From the NCBI RefSeq assembly GCF_000953635.1, contig NZ_LN614830.1, positions 1 to 64,000 of the forward strand: a DNA stretch of 64,000 nt. Reading direction: 5' to 3'. This DNA comes from Legionella micdadei (GTDB lineage Bacteria; Pseudomonadota; Gammaproteobacteria; Legionellales; Legionellaceae). Below the pieces are notes generated by a model that saw nothing but the letters and a program-made list of their open reading frames with translations, was not told where the DNA came from and ran no database searches. How positions within the stretch are numbered: the stretch's first letter is position 1; every line of letters starts with the position of its first letter. This document shows, one piece after another, positions 54,971-63,893 of the stretch. Both the position numbers and the translations under genes were made by a program.

Positions 54971-56160
54971 CATTGCTTAACCATTTCCAACAAGCATTAG
55001 TGAATTTGGCCGCTGCAAAATTGCGATCCTTTCTTGCCGTACTGGGTATTTTAGTGGGCACAGCCGCCGTGGTTGCCTTAATTAGCTGCGGGCAATTGGC
55101 AACTGAGAAAGCGTTAGCCCAGTTTAAAGCACTAGGCACCGATTTACTTGCGATCTCGGTGTATGAAAAAACGCCGAGTAAATCGAATAACGGGGAAAAT
55201 CAAATCCCCTTACGTGTTTGGCGGCAAATTCCGGAGCGAATACCGCAAGTCTTACGCATCGCACCTTATGGAACAGGCTATCAACCCATCAGTTTTGAAG
55301 GAAAAATGCTGCAAGGGGCAATCATTGGCGCCGATGAGTCTTTAGCCAATATCATTCATGTTAAGCTGGCTCGTGGCCATTTTGTTTCATTTGTTGAATC
55401 ATTTGAGCATTTCTGTGTGATTGGCGACACCTTGGCACGACAAATAAAAGAAGTCAGTTTTGAGGATCCGATAGGTAAACAAATCCGTATCGGCCAAGCG
55501 CTTTATACGATTATAGGGATAGCCAACCCCTGGAAAGAAAATGGTTTCTTTAACGAGGATATCAATCAATCCGTTATTATTCCGATAGCAGGGATGGCAT
55601 TGGTGAGCAAAGAAAACAAAATAAATAATGCCGTTTTATTGTTAAAACCGGATAGTCCAATCGATGATGTCATTGCCCAGGTGAGGCAAATTTTAATTGC
55701 GCAAGCTCCGAAATTGAGTTTTTTTCCACGAAGTGCTAAGCAAATTATTGCCAGCATGGAAAACCAAGGTCATATCTTTACCCTGTTGCTGGCGGTCATT
55801 GGCAGTATTTCCCTGTTAGTAGGGGGAATTGGCGTCATGAATGTCATGTTAGTTTCAGTCAGTGAGCGTAAAAAAGAGATTGGCATACGCAAAGCGGTAG
55901 GGGCAAAAAACAAAGAGATCCAAACCCTTTTTCTGGTTGAGTCGGTTATGCTCTCGCTTTTAGGCGGCTTTTTGGGGGTCATTTTAGGGTTGATCTTTAC
56001 TCGTGTTGTCGCCTATTTTAGTGGTTGGTCGTTTACTGTCTATTTTATGCCCCCTTTAGCGGGATTTGCTGTGTCTGTAGCAACCGGGATTTTTTTCGGC
56101 TTTTATCCTGCAAGGCGGGCGGCAAAATTGGAGCCTATGGTCTCTTTACGCAGCGAATAA
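54967..56160 (+). CDS. MacB-like ABC transporter permease subunit
   Basis: The 397-residue protein has an N-terminal helix (about 15-40, KLRSFLAVLGILVGTAAVVAL), a large periplasmic domain (about 50-275) and three C-terminal helices with the FtsX-like domain (VSVSERKKEIGIRKAVGAKNKEI). This is the MacB/LolCE architecture, in which ATP drives movement in the periplasmic domain. ATG 54967 overlaps the ATPase stop as ATGA. With the adaptor and TolC it should form a tripartite export machine for a peptide, protein or lipid. Confidence 0.92.
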   Translation: MTLLNHFQQALVNLAAAKLRSFLAVLGILVGTAAVVALISCGQLATEKALAQFKALGTDLLAISVYEKTPSKSNNGENQIPLRVWRQIPERIPQVLRIAPYGTGYQPISFEGKMLQGAIIGADESLANIIHVKLARGHFVSFVESFEHFCVIGDTLARQIKEVSFEDPIGKQIRIGQALYTIIGIANPWKENGFFNEDINQSVIIPIAGMALVSKENKINNAVLLLKPDSPIDDVIAQVRQILIAQAPKLSFFPRSAKQIIASMENQGHIFTLLLAVIGSISLLVGGIGVMNVMLVSVSERKKEIGIRKAVGAKNKEIQTLFLVESVMLSLLGGFLGVILGLIFTRVVAYFSGWSFTVYFMPPLAGFAVSVATGIFFGFYPARRAAKLEPMVSLRSE

Positions 56161-56179
56161 ATGACAAGGAGATTGAGAA

Positions 56180-57034
56180 ATGGTGCTGGATAGGTTTAAA
56201 CGCGACTTACAACAACAAAAAATCCCTGCTTTTTTATACGGCACGGCCTGGAAAGAAGAACGTACCCAGGAACTGACCTTCACGGCTTTGAATGCAGGGT
56301 TTGAAGGCATTGATACGGCTAACCAACGTAGACATTATTTTGAGGAGGGTGTCGGATTAGGCATCCAACAATTCCTGGCGACAAGCGGCAAAACACGGGC
56401 AGATTTATTTCTGCAAACAAAATTTACTTTTGCCAGTGGCCAAGATCACCGTAAGCCTTATGATGAGTCGGCCCCTATTCGTGAGCAAGTCAACCAATCA
56501 TTTGCAAGCTCGCTCAAACATCTGCACACCGACTATATTGATTCTTATGTTCTCCATGGTCCTCTTTATATTCAAGGGATTACCGAAGCAGATTTGCAAG
56601 CTTGGTACGCGATGGAAGCTTTATGTCGAGACGGGCAGGTTAAATTTTTAGGCGTTTCAAATGTCAGCTTAAATCAGCTGGAAGTGCTATGCCAAAATGC
56701 ATCGATTAAGCCAAGTTTTGTGCAAAATCGTTGTTTTGCTATAAAAAAATGGGATAAAGCAATAAGGGAATTTTGTGCCAAACAAGGCATTATTTATCAA
56801 GGCTTTTCACTATTGACAGCGAATCAAGAATACCTTTTCTCTCCTTTAATCCGCGAACTTACAACAAAATATAATCGAACCATTGCGCAAATCCTATTTC
56901 GCTTCGCTTTACAAGTAGGGATACTCCCTTTGACAGGCACCACTCAGCGTCAGCACATGCAAGAGGATTTAGACTTGCTTGATTTTGAGCTGAGTAAAAA
57001 AGAAGTTGAACAAATTGAAACAATTTGCGAGTAG
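56180..57034 (+). CDS. aldo/keto reductase
   Basis: The 284-residue protein is an AKR family TIM barrel. Catalytic residues fit: Asp in FEGIDTANQRRHYF with Tyr in the same segment, Lys in FLQTKFTF and His in YVLHGP. The NADPH-binding end is seen in GILPLTGTTQRQHMQED. The substrate, a carbonyl compound, is unknown. It starts 19 bp after the permease gene and may be the last gene of that operon. AAGGAG precedes ATG 56180. Confidence 0.9.
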   Translation: MVLDRFKRDLQQQKIPAFLYGTAWKEERTQELTFTALNAGFEGIDTANQRRHYFEEGVGLGIQQFLATSGKTRADLFLQTKFTFASGQDHRKPYDESAPIREQVNQSFASSLKHLHTDYIDSYVLHGPLYIQGITEADLQAWYAMEALCRDGQVKFLGVSNVSLNQLEVLCQNASIKPSFVQNRCFAIKKWDKAIREFCAKQGIIYQGFSLLTANQEYLFSPLIRELTTKYNRTIAQILFRFALQVGILPLTGTTQRQHMQEDLDLLDFELSKKEVEQIETICE

Positions 57035-57179
57035 ATCCATTGGGTTAGTTGGGATTCAGCTAGACAAACTAAATTCCATATGACAGGATAACCTCGACTA
57101 TTTTTGCTTACTCCTCTCTATGGAAACAGTAAGCGGAATAGTTACCAATTTTGTACGGATTAATTTATAAGGAGATGTA

Positions 57180-58403
57180 ATGAAGCTTAGATTGGATAAA
57201 CTCCAGCTTAAATTGCTTGTCGCCCCAGTGTTGCTTGGAATCCTCAGTACCCAAGCCCATGCTTTACCTGATGCACCGGGTAAAGTTCATCATCCAATTC
57301 ACTATAAACCTCACACCAACCATTTAAGACCCTCAGGATTAACACCAAACCAGGTGCGTAATGCTTATGGTTTTAATACTATTTCAGCCAAAGGGAAGGG
57401 ACAAGTTATCGCCATTGTTGATGCTTATGATAACCCACGGATTGAAGCGGATTTAGGTGTGTTCACTAAGCATTTCGGCCTACCTGCTTGCACCACTAAA
57501 AATGGCTGTTTCAAAAAAATCTATGCGAACGGCAAGAGACCGAGAACGGATGCGGGTTGGGCTGGTGAAATTGCCCTGGATGTCCAGTGGGCTTATGCAA
57601 TGGCGCCAGAAGCGAAAATCATGCTAGTTGAAGCTGCAAGTGATAGCTTGCAAGACTTATTCAAAGCGATTCAAGTTGCTGTTGATAATGGTGCTACTGT
57701 CGTTTCAATGAGTTGGGGAGGCAGTGAGTTTGCACAACAAACCACGTTAGATGATGTTTTCAACAATCCAAAAGTCACTTTCTTCGCTTCTTCTGGTGAT
57801 AATGGTGCAGGTACAATGTATCCTGCTTCTTCACCTTATGTCGTCGGTGTTGGTGGTACGACTTTAAGAATAGATAATCATGGCAATTACCATGGCGAAA
57901 CAGCTTGGTCTGGAAGTGGCGGTGGAGTCAGCTCGGTAGAAAGTTGGCCTGCAGGACAAAGCAGTTTACCTATACCGCAATCGAATAATATGCGTGGTGT
58001 TCCTGATGTTGCCTATAATGCTGATCCAGAAACCGGGTTTGCGGTCTACAATTCCGTGCCCAGTGATGAAGGCGTGGGTTGGCAAGTTGTGGGCGGAACA
58101 AGCGCCGGCGCGCCTCAGTGGGCAGCTATCGCCGCTGTTGCAAATTCCGCATTGGGAACTAATTTAGGTGGAAAATTCAGTAACCTGCTGTACACAATAG
58201 CAAACCCAAGCACTGGCAGTTACATCTATAATTTCAACGATGTGAGTTCAGGTGAAAATGGGGATTGTGAGTATTTTTGTGCCGCGCAAGATGGTTACGA
58301 TTATGTTACCGGATTGGGAAGTCCAGAATTGGGCACTTTAATCACCGATTTAGGTACATACAACATGCTTGAATTGGCTTCGGCTCAAGAAAAATCTGAG
58401 TGA
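57180..58403 (+). CDS. secreted S53 family peptidase (sedolisin-like)
   Basis: The 407-residue protein has a signal peptide (about 1-28) and the sedolisin core. The catalytic Glu and Asp are in GEIALD (E130, D134), the oxyanion Asp in SSGDNG (D207) and the Ser in GGTSAGAPQW (S308); the C-terminal calcium site fits NDVSSG (D354) and DGYDYVTGLGSP. Sedolisins act at acidic pH. The usual large N-terminal propeptide of about 180 residues is missing: only about 25 residues separate the signal peptide from the start of the domain. AAGGAG precedes ATG 57180. Confidence 0.92.
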   Translation: MKLRLDKLQLKLLVAPVLLGILSTQAHALPDAPGKVHHPIHYKPHTNHLRPSGLTPNQVRNAYGFNTISAKGKGQVIAIVDAYDNPRIEADLGVFTKHFGLPACTTKNGCFKKIYANGKRPRTDAGWAGEIALDVQWAYAMAPEAKIMLVEAASDSLQDLFKAIQVAVDNGATVVSMSWGGSEFAQQTTLDDVFNNPKVTFFASSGDNGAGTMYPASSPYVVGVGGTTLRIDNHGNYHGETAWSGSGGGVSSVESWPAGQSSLPIPQSNNMRGVPDVAYNADPETGFAVYNSVPSDEGVGWQVVGGTSAGAPQWAAIAAVANSALGTNLGGKFSNLLYTIANPSTGSYIYNFNDVSSGENGDCEYFCAAQDGYDYVTGLGSPELGTLITDLGTYNMLELASAQEKSE

Positions 58404-58472
58404 TATGGTGTTATCTCTCAGTTTTGGTAGTCGGGTTAAGGCGTTAACTCATCGCCATTAAGTTAAGATCCG

Positions 58473-58525
58473 AGTCGCGGCTGTAGGAGAGGTTATGTTT
58501 CTATCCGCTCCCTGCGGTTGCGACT
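58473..58525 (+). terminator. long stem-loop after the S53 peptidase gene
   Basis: From 58474, GTCGCGGCTGTAGGAG pairs with CTCCCTGCGGTTGCGAC (58508-58524) with several G-U pairs and one bulge as RNA on the plus strand, giving a stem of about 16 bp. No T-run follows, so it may be a terminator or a dispersed intergenic repeat. Confidence 0.5.
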
Positions 58526-58538
58526 GGATTAGATAAAT

Positions 58539-59498
58539 TTAACCTAACTTAAGAAACTCAACGTTCTCATAATGTTCGTCGTCGGATACATATTCTTCAA
58601 CCGCAAGCCTGTCCTCACGCAATCGAGAAACAAATTGATCCAAGGTAACCTTGTTTTTGGTTTCCCAATCTTTAATTAGAAGACCAAGTTCATCTTCAGC
58701 CAATAATTCTAAGCCTTCGATTTCTGCTGTTGAAGAGGAGTTTATAAAAGCGAATAGGCTATTCACCGCTTGAAGTTGTCCTCGATCCGCTTTTTGTTCT
58801 AACTCTAGATCTTTCCCCTTATCTGAAACGGTTTTATTTGAATAAAATGACAGGGCAACTAAAGGCGTTTCGGAATTCGGAGAAGGAATTTCTAAGCCTT
58901 CTTGTAATCGTTTGTAAGCATTAAGTAGAACGCTCAGCTCTGCTGCTGCGGTAAGATGATATTCCTTTTTGAAAGATAAACGAGAAGCATCTTTGTCTAC
59001 GTAATAACAATGGAAAATGCCTTTTTCCCTTGCTTTTGTGTAACATCTCTCCGAATCATCGTAATAGTGATATTCGGAGCATGGAGGCAGGGCAGTACTG
59101 ATGGACTCAAGCATGATATTTTTGCCCTGAATGTAGATCGTTTTTACGTTATTCTCATAATTCTCGAGCAAGGGGGTTGCAATAATAAAAGGTTGCGGGC
59201 GGCCTTTTAGGTAAAATTTAGTTAATCGATGATGCTTGAATGCTAGCGTTTCCGTTTTCTCTGTTTCGACGTCTGTTTCAGTTAATTTTAAGAGCGGCAG
59301 GAAATACGATAATACATATTCAGGATCTTGATGGAAGGTAGCCACTGCACAAAATCGCTTGTCGTCATGGGCAATTTTTTCATCCAAATTAGATTTAGTG
59401 TTGTTTCCAGGCCCAAAGGCTTCTTGGATTCCAGCAGTATGCGCGATAGTAATTGTTTGATCAAAATCCCAAATATCGAGTATTGGAAGAGGGTACAT
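58539..59498 (-). CDS. HAD-like protein, effector candidate
   Basis: The 319-residue protein begins with a HAD motif I (WDFDQTIT, D11-x-D13-x-T15), has a possible motif III Lys near 126 and motif IV Asp pair in YYDDSER (D147-D148). HAD enzymes are mostly phosphatases working through the first Asp. The C-terminal 110 residues are acidic and helical, with a Glu-rich end (AVEEYVSDDEHYENVEF) resembling the E-block of Dot/Icm substrates. No signal peptide is seen. AGGAAA precedes ATG 59498. A housekeeping HAD role is also possible. Confidence 0.65.
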   Translation of the reverse strand: MYPLPILDIWDFDQTITIAHTAGIQEAFGPGNNTKSNLDEKIAHDDKRFCAVATFHQDPEYVLSYFLPLLKLTETDVETEKTETLAFKHHRLTKFYLKGRPQPFIIATPLLENYENNVKTIYIQGKNIMLESISTALPPCSEYHYYDDSERCYTKAREKGIFHCYYVDKDASRLSFKKEYHLTAAAELSVLLNAYKRLQEGLEIPSPNSETPLVALSFYSNKTVSDKGKDLELEQKADRGQLQAVNSLFAFINSSSTAEIEGLELLAEDELGLLIKDWETKNKVTLDQFVSRLREDRLAVEEYVSDDEHYENVEFLKLG

Positions 59499-59565
59499 GA
59501 GCGTGATTTCCTGATTATATAATTGAAAAATAGATATACGATATGACGAACATCTGGCCTACCGA

Positions 59566-59600
59566 ATGTTACAAAAACAGTAGACTATTTGTCAAATAGT
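59566..59600 (-). promoter_or_regulatory. promoter with palindrome over the -35, HAD-like gene
   Basis: On the minus strand TTGACA (59590-59595) and TAACAT (59566-59571) are 18 bp apart. The -35 sits in the palindrome ACTATTTG-T-CAAATAGT (59584-59600), an operator-like arrangement. Confidence 0.5.
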
Positions 59601-59703
59601 AAAATTTATAAATAAATCAATAAAATATTAATCATTTTGATGGCAAAATTATCTTTGCTGGCTAAAGTAATTCTTGATTAGCTAGCCTCAGCTATCTGCT
59701 TTT

Positions 59704-59724
59704 ATGACCCGAAGTTCGGGTCAT
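59704..59724. repeat. 10-bp perfect hairpin after the 1046-residue gene
   Basis: ATGACCCGAA and TTCGGGTCAT pair perfectly around a single G. It lies about 27 bp after the stop of the 1046-residue gene (minus strand). A T-run is on the wrong side for termination of that gene, so its role is open. Confidence 0.4.
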
Positions 59725-59750
59725 TGGCCTAAGTGTGAAGCCCGGTCGCC

Positions 59751-62700
59751 CTAATTAACCGGAATAGCTGGAGGTTCGGTGAAAAGACAGGCCTCGACAG
59801 TTTCATCAGTTAATTGATCGGTTTTTGACATCCATTTTTCAGCTAACTCTTCCTGCCTAGCGGTTGCGGAGCAGCTAAAGAGCGGATGCTTACCAGCAAG
59901 ATATCGCCCGCCCATAATGAATAATCCTAATCCAGCGAACAAAATGCTAACTAGCATGATTACATCAGCTACAAAGCGTATCTTTTTGTCACGATGAGTA
60001 AACTCATTTTCAGCTGTCTTTAGGATTTCGGTTGCTTGTTTCTTGATGGTCTTCTGAGATAAACGGATACCTAACGCTTTATCATAAAATTTATTAATTT
60101 CTTCAATAAACTGTTGATCGTGTGGATTATCAGCAGTTTTGTGATCATGAAATTGTTTTATCGTCAGTAAATCTTGGGCAATTTCTTTTGTGAAAACCGT
60201 TTTTTCTGTGGCTTCAATGGCATGCCAGAGAGAGCTATCGGATATTGCCCCTTCCATCAACCTTTCAGCCAACTCTTGATTAGACCGTATGAGGTTAAAG
60301 ACTCTCTCAATTTTTTCTACCGTATAACCTGGATTTACTATCTGATTGTTTTTAACTTTTTGATAAAGTTCATGCTCCTTTTGTAATTGAGCCAACAGCG
60401 GTTGATAATTGCGTTGTATTCCGGGAGGCAGTTGTAAATACAACCCTTTCAGGGGCTCAAAAGCGGCTATTTTTTCCTCTAAAATTTGCACCTTTTTAAA
60501 TTCTTCGTAAGAATTTAAAAAAAGGATTTCTTTATCATAACCTTCTTTCGCCGTTTGATAGGGTTGCTTTAAGCTGGGGGGCAATTCCCTGAAAGCTTCA
60601 TCTAACTCTTTGAAGGCACTAATTTTTCTTTGGCCAGATGCTTCAAGATAGGTATGCTCTTTCTCCTGATAAGTGTCATGACTTAATTTCCATTGATTTA
60701 AAATTGAAGAAGCGGCTTCGAAATCTTTTCTGAGCTCAGCTTTAAGAGATAAAGGTAGTGCTTCAAGTTTGTCCCATGCCATGCTCAACAGTTCTTCCCT
60801 TTTTGATAGCGAGTCCTCTTGATGAAATTGAAGTACTATTTTTCGATATTCCAGTAGGTTGCTGCGCCAGGTAGTTAAGAGCACCATTTTTTCATGGGGG
60901 TTATCAGTACGGTTTCTGAAGGTGCTTTCAGAGTAGGCGCTTTCTGCCTGATTCCAAAAAAGGTCATTGCTGACGATTTGTGTCAATAATGGGCTTAATT
61001 CGATATCTTCTACCTGGGTAGAGTATAATTCCTCCAAGCAAATGGTAAGCAGTTGAGCTCCACTCATCTCTTTAAGCTCGTCATAGGTAATGGGGTAAAA
61101 AAATAAGCCATTATAACGAGGATTAAGAGTGTCTTTTTCTTCATCTGAAGCGGTTACAGTAGTGCTAAGTGTCGTGTTTTTCTCAAACAAGTCGGTAATT
61201 ATATCGGAGGCTTTTTTAAATTCGTGTAATTGGCTTAGAAGGTCTTCTTTCCATATCGGAATGTATTCTGCAAACTCTTTTTCCTTGCCTTTAGTACGTT
61301 GCAATTCTTTGATGAGCGTCATAATCCCATGCGCTCTTTGCAATGCAGTGACTACTTTTAACCAAGCTGAGGGCTGAGCTTCCTTGTGTGTAGTGCAGTA
61401 TTCATTTTCCTCTCTGCAATAATCGGCATCGAGTTTATCATAATGGGAGAAACGTTCGGATGCGTGGCGGCCTGGTGCTGCAAAGGCATATAAATGGCGT
61501 AATAGGGCACCCTCACGATATTGAGGGACATAAGCATAACCTGTTTGTACCGTGCTATCGAAAGAAGCTTTACTTGACAAGGCTAATAGATTGCCGGATG
61601 AAGACTGGAAGTCATGATGCCATATATTATATAGATCACCTTGTCTTCCCAGAACAGCGACATAGTGATTATAATCCTTTATTAACAAATCGTAATCTAT
61701 TTGGCTAAAATCAATTGGTGTTCTGGGGTCTGCGAAATGCTTCAACCAAGCTTCCAGGCGGGCTGGGAAGGCAATTGGCTCTTCCATCCTTAAGGCTGTT
61801 TCTAGTGGCAATTCTTCCCCTTCTCCATCCGCTTGTTCATCTTGGGTTCCTTCTATTACAGATGAGGAAGGACTTGAAGTCTTTGGAGCAATATAACTTT
61901 CGTATACCGATACAGATGCTTTTGCAAGATGAGGGGCTTCTTGTAATTTGCCTAGTTTATCTAACCGTAAGTTTAAAGTTTCAGCATATTTGCCAATTAC
62001 ACTTTGGCAATTACCTTCAGGCCCAAACGTGGCAGTTCTGAATCCAGGGATGGCTGTGTATTCCGCTAATTCGGCCAATACTTCTTGATTATTCTGCAAT
62101 AGATCTGGGGGGAGCTCTTTAAATACTTTGGTAATAATTTCTGTAAAATCACCGCCTATCCTCTCAGACAGTTCTCTCGCATGGGAAGCGATATGAGGAA
62201 GCAATCCTTTAATATTTCGATAATTCGCTATATAACCTTTTGTAAACCACGCATGATTTCTCAGGCCTCCCTTTTTATATTCATAGGGGACAAGAATATC
62301 TTCGTTATTTTCTGGCCTGGCGAAGTCACGATTTGCAGCACCGTTATCGATACCACCAAATTGCTTGATTTCCGGGGCATCTTCCGATTGTCGGCTATTT
62401 TTGAAAACGACGATATTACCACTGTGTACGCTGAAATTTCCGACTAAGATGGCAAGCATCAGGACTACTGACAAGCCAAAATAGAGCTTTTGTTTAGTCA
62501 GGTTTGGATAGAGAGAAGGGCCATAGATCATTTCATAGAGTGGATCGCGATCGGAACCATCTTTATATCCTGTGCCAATTAACTTAAAGAGCTCATCAAA
62601 TTCTTCACAAGGTTGGATAAGCGCATAGCTGCCATCTTCGCATTGGATGAAGTCGGCACAAATTAAAGAGCGATGATATCTTTCATCTATAAGATTTCTG

Positions 62701-62891
62701 TCTTTGAGTCCCTTATAAAGTCGCCCGATTAATCCTTCGATAAATAATTCCCTTTGATCAGCTGGCTTTTTAATAAAATATTTCTTCTTAGGCTCTCCCT
62801 CAGTTTCGTAAAAACCATCCAGAGGATTCCTATTTTTACCTGCTGTTTTGTCTTTGAATTTTATTAATTTTTGCTTCTCATATTCGAACAT
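59751..62891 (-). CDS. 1046-residue kinase-like protein, effector candidate
   Basis: The N-terminal 200 residues look like an atypical kinase: Lys in KKYFIKKP (41-42), helix Glu (E52), a hydrophobic helix (136-150), a catalytic-loop-like GNFSVHSGNIVVF (151-163) and a metal-site Asp in GGIDNGAAN (D182). In related proteins I recall the loop as GD-x-D-x-HSGN; here the Asp positions are Asn152 and Ser154, so it may be an inactive kinase. The middle is long, helical and coiled-coil rich, and a membrane segment lies near the end (about 990-1010, LVSILFAGLGLFIMGG). It starts at ATG 62891, behind a PmrA-like box. Nothing names the substrate. Confidence 0.65.
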   Translation of the reverse strand: MFEYEKQKLIKFKDKTAGKNRNPLDGFYETEGEPKKKYFIKKPADQRELFIEGLIGRLYKGLKDRNLIDERYHRSLICADFIQCEDGSYALIQPCEEFDELFKLIGTGYKDGSDRDPLYEMIYGPSLYPNLTKQKLYFGLSVVLMLAILVGNFSVHSGNIVVFKNSRQSEDAPEIKQFGGIDNGAANRDFARPENNEDILVPYEYKKGGLRNHAWFTKGYIANYRNIKGLLPHIASHARELSERIGGDFTEIITKVFKELPPDLLQNNQEVLAELAEYTAIPGFRTATFGPEGNCQSVIGKYAETLNLRLDKLGKLQEAPHLAKASVSVYESYIAPKTSSPSSSVIEGTQDEQADGEGEELPLETALRMEEPIAFPARLEAWLKHFADPRTPIDFSQIDYDLLIKDYNHYVAVLGRQGDLYNIWHHDFQSSSGNLLALSSKASFDSTVQTGYAYVPQYREGALLRHLYAFAAPGRHASERFSHYDKLDADYCREENEYCTTHKEAQPSAWLKVVTALQRAHGIMTLIKELQRTKGKEKEFAEYIPIWKEDLLSQLHEFKKASDIITDLFEKNTTLSTTVTASDEEKDTLNPRYNGLFFYPITYDELKEMSGAQLLTICLEELYSTQVEDIELSPLLTQIVSNDLFWNQAESAYSESTFRNRTDNPHEKMVLLTTWRSNLLEYRKIVLQFHQEDSLSKREELLSMAWDKLEALPLSLKAELRKDFEAASSILNQWKLSHDTYQEKEHTYLEASGQRKISAFKELDEAFRELPPSLKQPYQTAKEGYDKEILFLNSYEEFKKVQILEEKIAAFEPLKGLYLQLPPGIQRNYQPLLAQLQKEHELYQKVKNNQIVNPGYTVEKIERVFNLIRSNQELAERLMEGAISDSSLWHAIEATEKTVFTKEIAQDLLTIKQFHDHKTADNPHDQQFIEEINKFYDKALGIRLSQKTIKKQATEILKTAENEFTHRDKKIRFVADVIMLVSILFAGLGLFIMGGRYLAGKHPLFSCSATARQEELAEKWMSKTDQLTDETVEACLFTEPPAIPVN

Positions 62892-62926
62892 TTAGCTAGA
62901 CCCAGGAAGAACTTATAAAAGAATAA

Positions 62927-62959
62927 ATTATAAATAGTAAAGCTTAAGGGAGTCTTAAG
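62927..62959 (-). promoter_or_regulatory. PmrA-like tandem box and -10
   Basis: On the minus strand CTTAAG-N5-CTTAAG (62954-62959 and 62943-62948) is a perfect tandem hexamer pair of the PmrA type, ten bases before TATAAT (62927-62932). The transcript would start about 28 bases before ATG 62891. The same arrangement precedes the RhoGAP gene. Confidence 0.6.
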
Positions 62960-63327
62960 GGATGGGGCAAAATTAAGTCAAATTTTCCCTGCTCAGGGCA
63001 ATAAAATAAGGCAATAAGGCAGACAAAAATAACAATTTTCTCTCGGTTCATACCTGATTGCTTCTCCCCCACACTTCATGCGGGGGAGAGGGAAGGTGGG
63101 ATACTTATGGGACAACCGCATGTTGCCTCCCAAAGCAATGATCTGGGGTTTATCCACGGAATCAACATTCCGGAAGGTAGACGGGGAGAGTTGCTATTTT
63201 TATCTATTGCTTTTTATCGATTGGCAATGCAAAAAACAGCAGCAAATTTTGAGTTACAAAGTTTATAAAAGCGTGGACTTATTACCATGTAAAATAACTA
63301 TTAGAGTGGGTTTTAACTATAAATGAA
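62960..63327. other. intergenic stretch with a G/C-rich hairpin
   Basis: No convincing gene is seen. The stretch contains the CTCCCCC/GGGGGAG hairpin (63064-63088) and sequence with short frames that look like chance. Confidence 0.4.
63064..63088. repeat. C/G-rich intergenic hairpin
   Basis: CTCCCCC (63064-63070) and GGGGGAG (63082-63088) pair around an eleven-base loop and are followed by AGGGAAGG. The composition is unlike the AT-rich surroundings and looks like a dispersed repeat of REP type. Confidence 0.4.
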
Positions 63328-63672
63328 TTAGTTGGTTTTTCTAACAAATTCAGATTTCAATTTCATTGCCCCCACGCCCTCGATTTTACAATCAATATCG
63401 TGATCACCTTGGACTAATTTAATATTCTTAACTTTGGTACCTACTTTGATAACTAATGAGGAGCCTTTGACCTTTAAATCCTTTATTACCGTAACCGTAT
63501 CACCATCTTGAAGTCTGTTCCCATTAGCATCTTTCACAATCCGCTCATTTTCTTCACTTTTATTTGAAGCCTCTTTTACCCATTCATGCATACATTCTGG
63601 GCAAATGAGAAGCGAGCCATCTTCGTAGGTGTATTCTGAATTGCATTTCGGGCATTGAGGTAATGTGTTCAA
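63328..63672 (-). CDS. YjdM/PhnA family zinc-ribbon protein
   Basis: The 114-residue protein is close to E. coli YjdM (formerly PhnA): a zinc ribbon in [21 protein letters not shown] (first part; four Cys), then [14 protein letters not shown] and the domain ending [17 protein letters not shown]. Its function is unknown in spite of the old link to phosphonates. I favour TTG 63672 as start (AAAGAG upstream; length and N-terminus match E. coli); ATG 63702 and 63717 are in frame but lack a Shine-Dalgarno sequence. Confidence 0.88.
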   Translation of the reverse strand: MNTLPQCPKCNSEYTYEDGSLLICPECMHEWVKEASNKSEENERIVKDANGNRLQDGDTVTVIKDLKVKGSSLVIKVGTKVKNIKLVQGDHDIDCKIEGVGAMKLKSEFVRKTN

Positions 63673-63827
63673 GGTAAATCTCTTTTTGGGTGTAAAATTC
63701 ATTGTACCACAATTCATATGCAGTAAGTGTGAAGACACTAATCTTGCAGGCAGCAATAACTCGTAGGAAAAAATCCCTTTGGGTTACCAGTGTAATTGGA
63801 CTATCAGTTATCCGTTAGTAAATAACA

Positions 63828-63856
63828 TTGACTTTTTGGTCGAAATTCGTATTAAT
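63828..63856 (+). promoter_or_regulatory. promoter for the last gene
   Basis: TTGACT (63828-63833) and TATTAA (63850-63855) are 16 bp apart, about 40 bp before the ATG at 63894. Confidence 0.4.
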
Positions 63857-63893
63857 TTAATATTCTGCTAGCGTTTTATAAAAGGATTTTAAA

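Noticed and set aside
63158-63168. TTTATCCACGG as a DnaA box
   Set aside because: One isolated partial match far from the origin; likely chance.
63078-63326. Open frame of 82 codons on the plus strand
   Set aside because: It begins inside the C/G-rich hairpin, shows no family features and has biased composition expected by chance.
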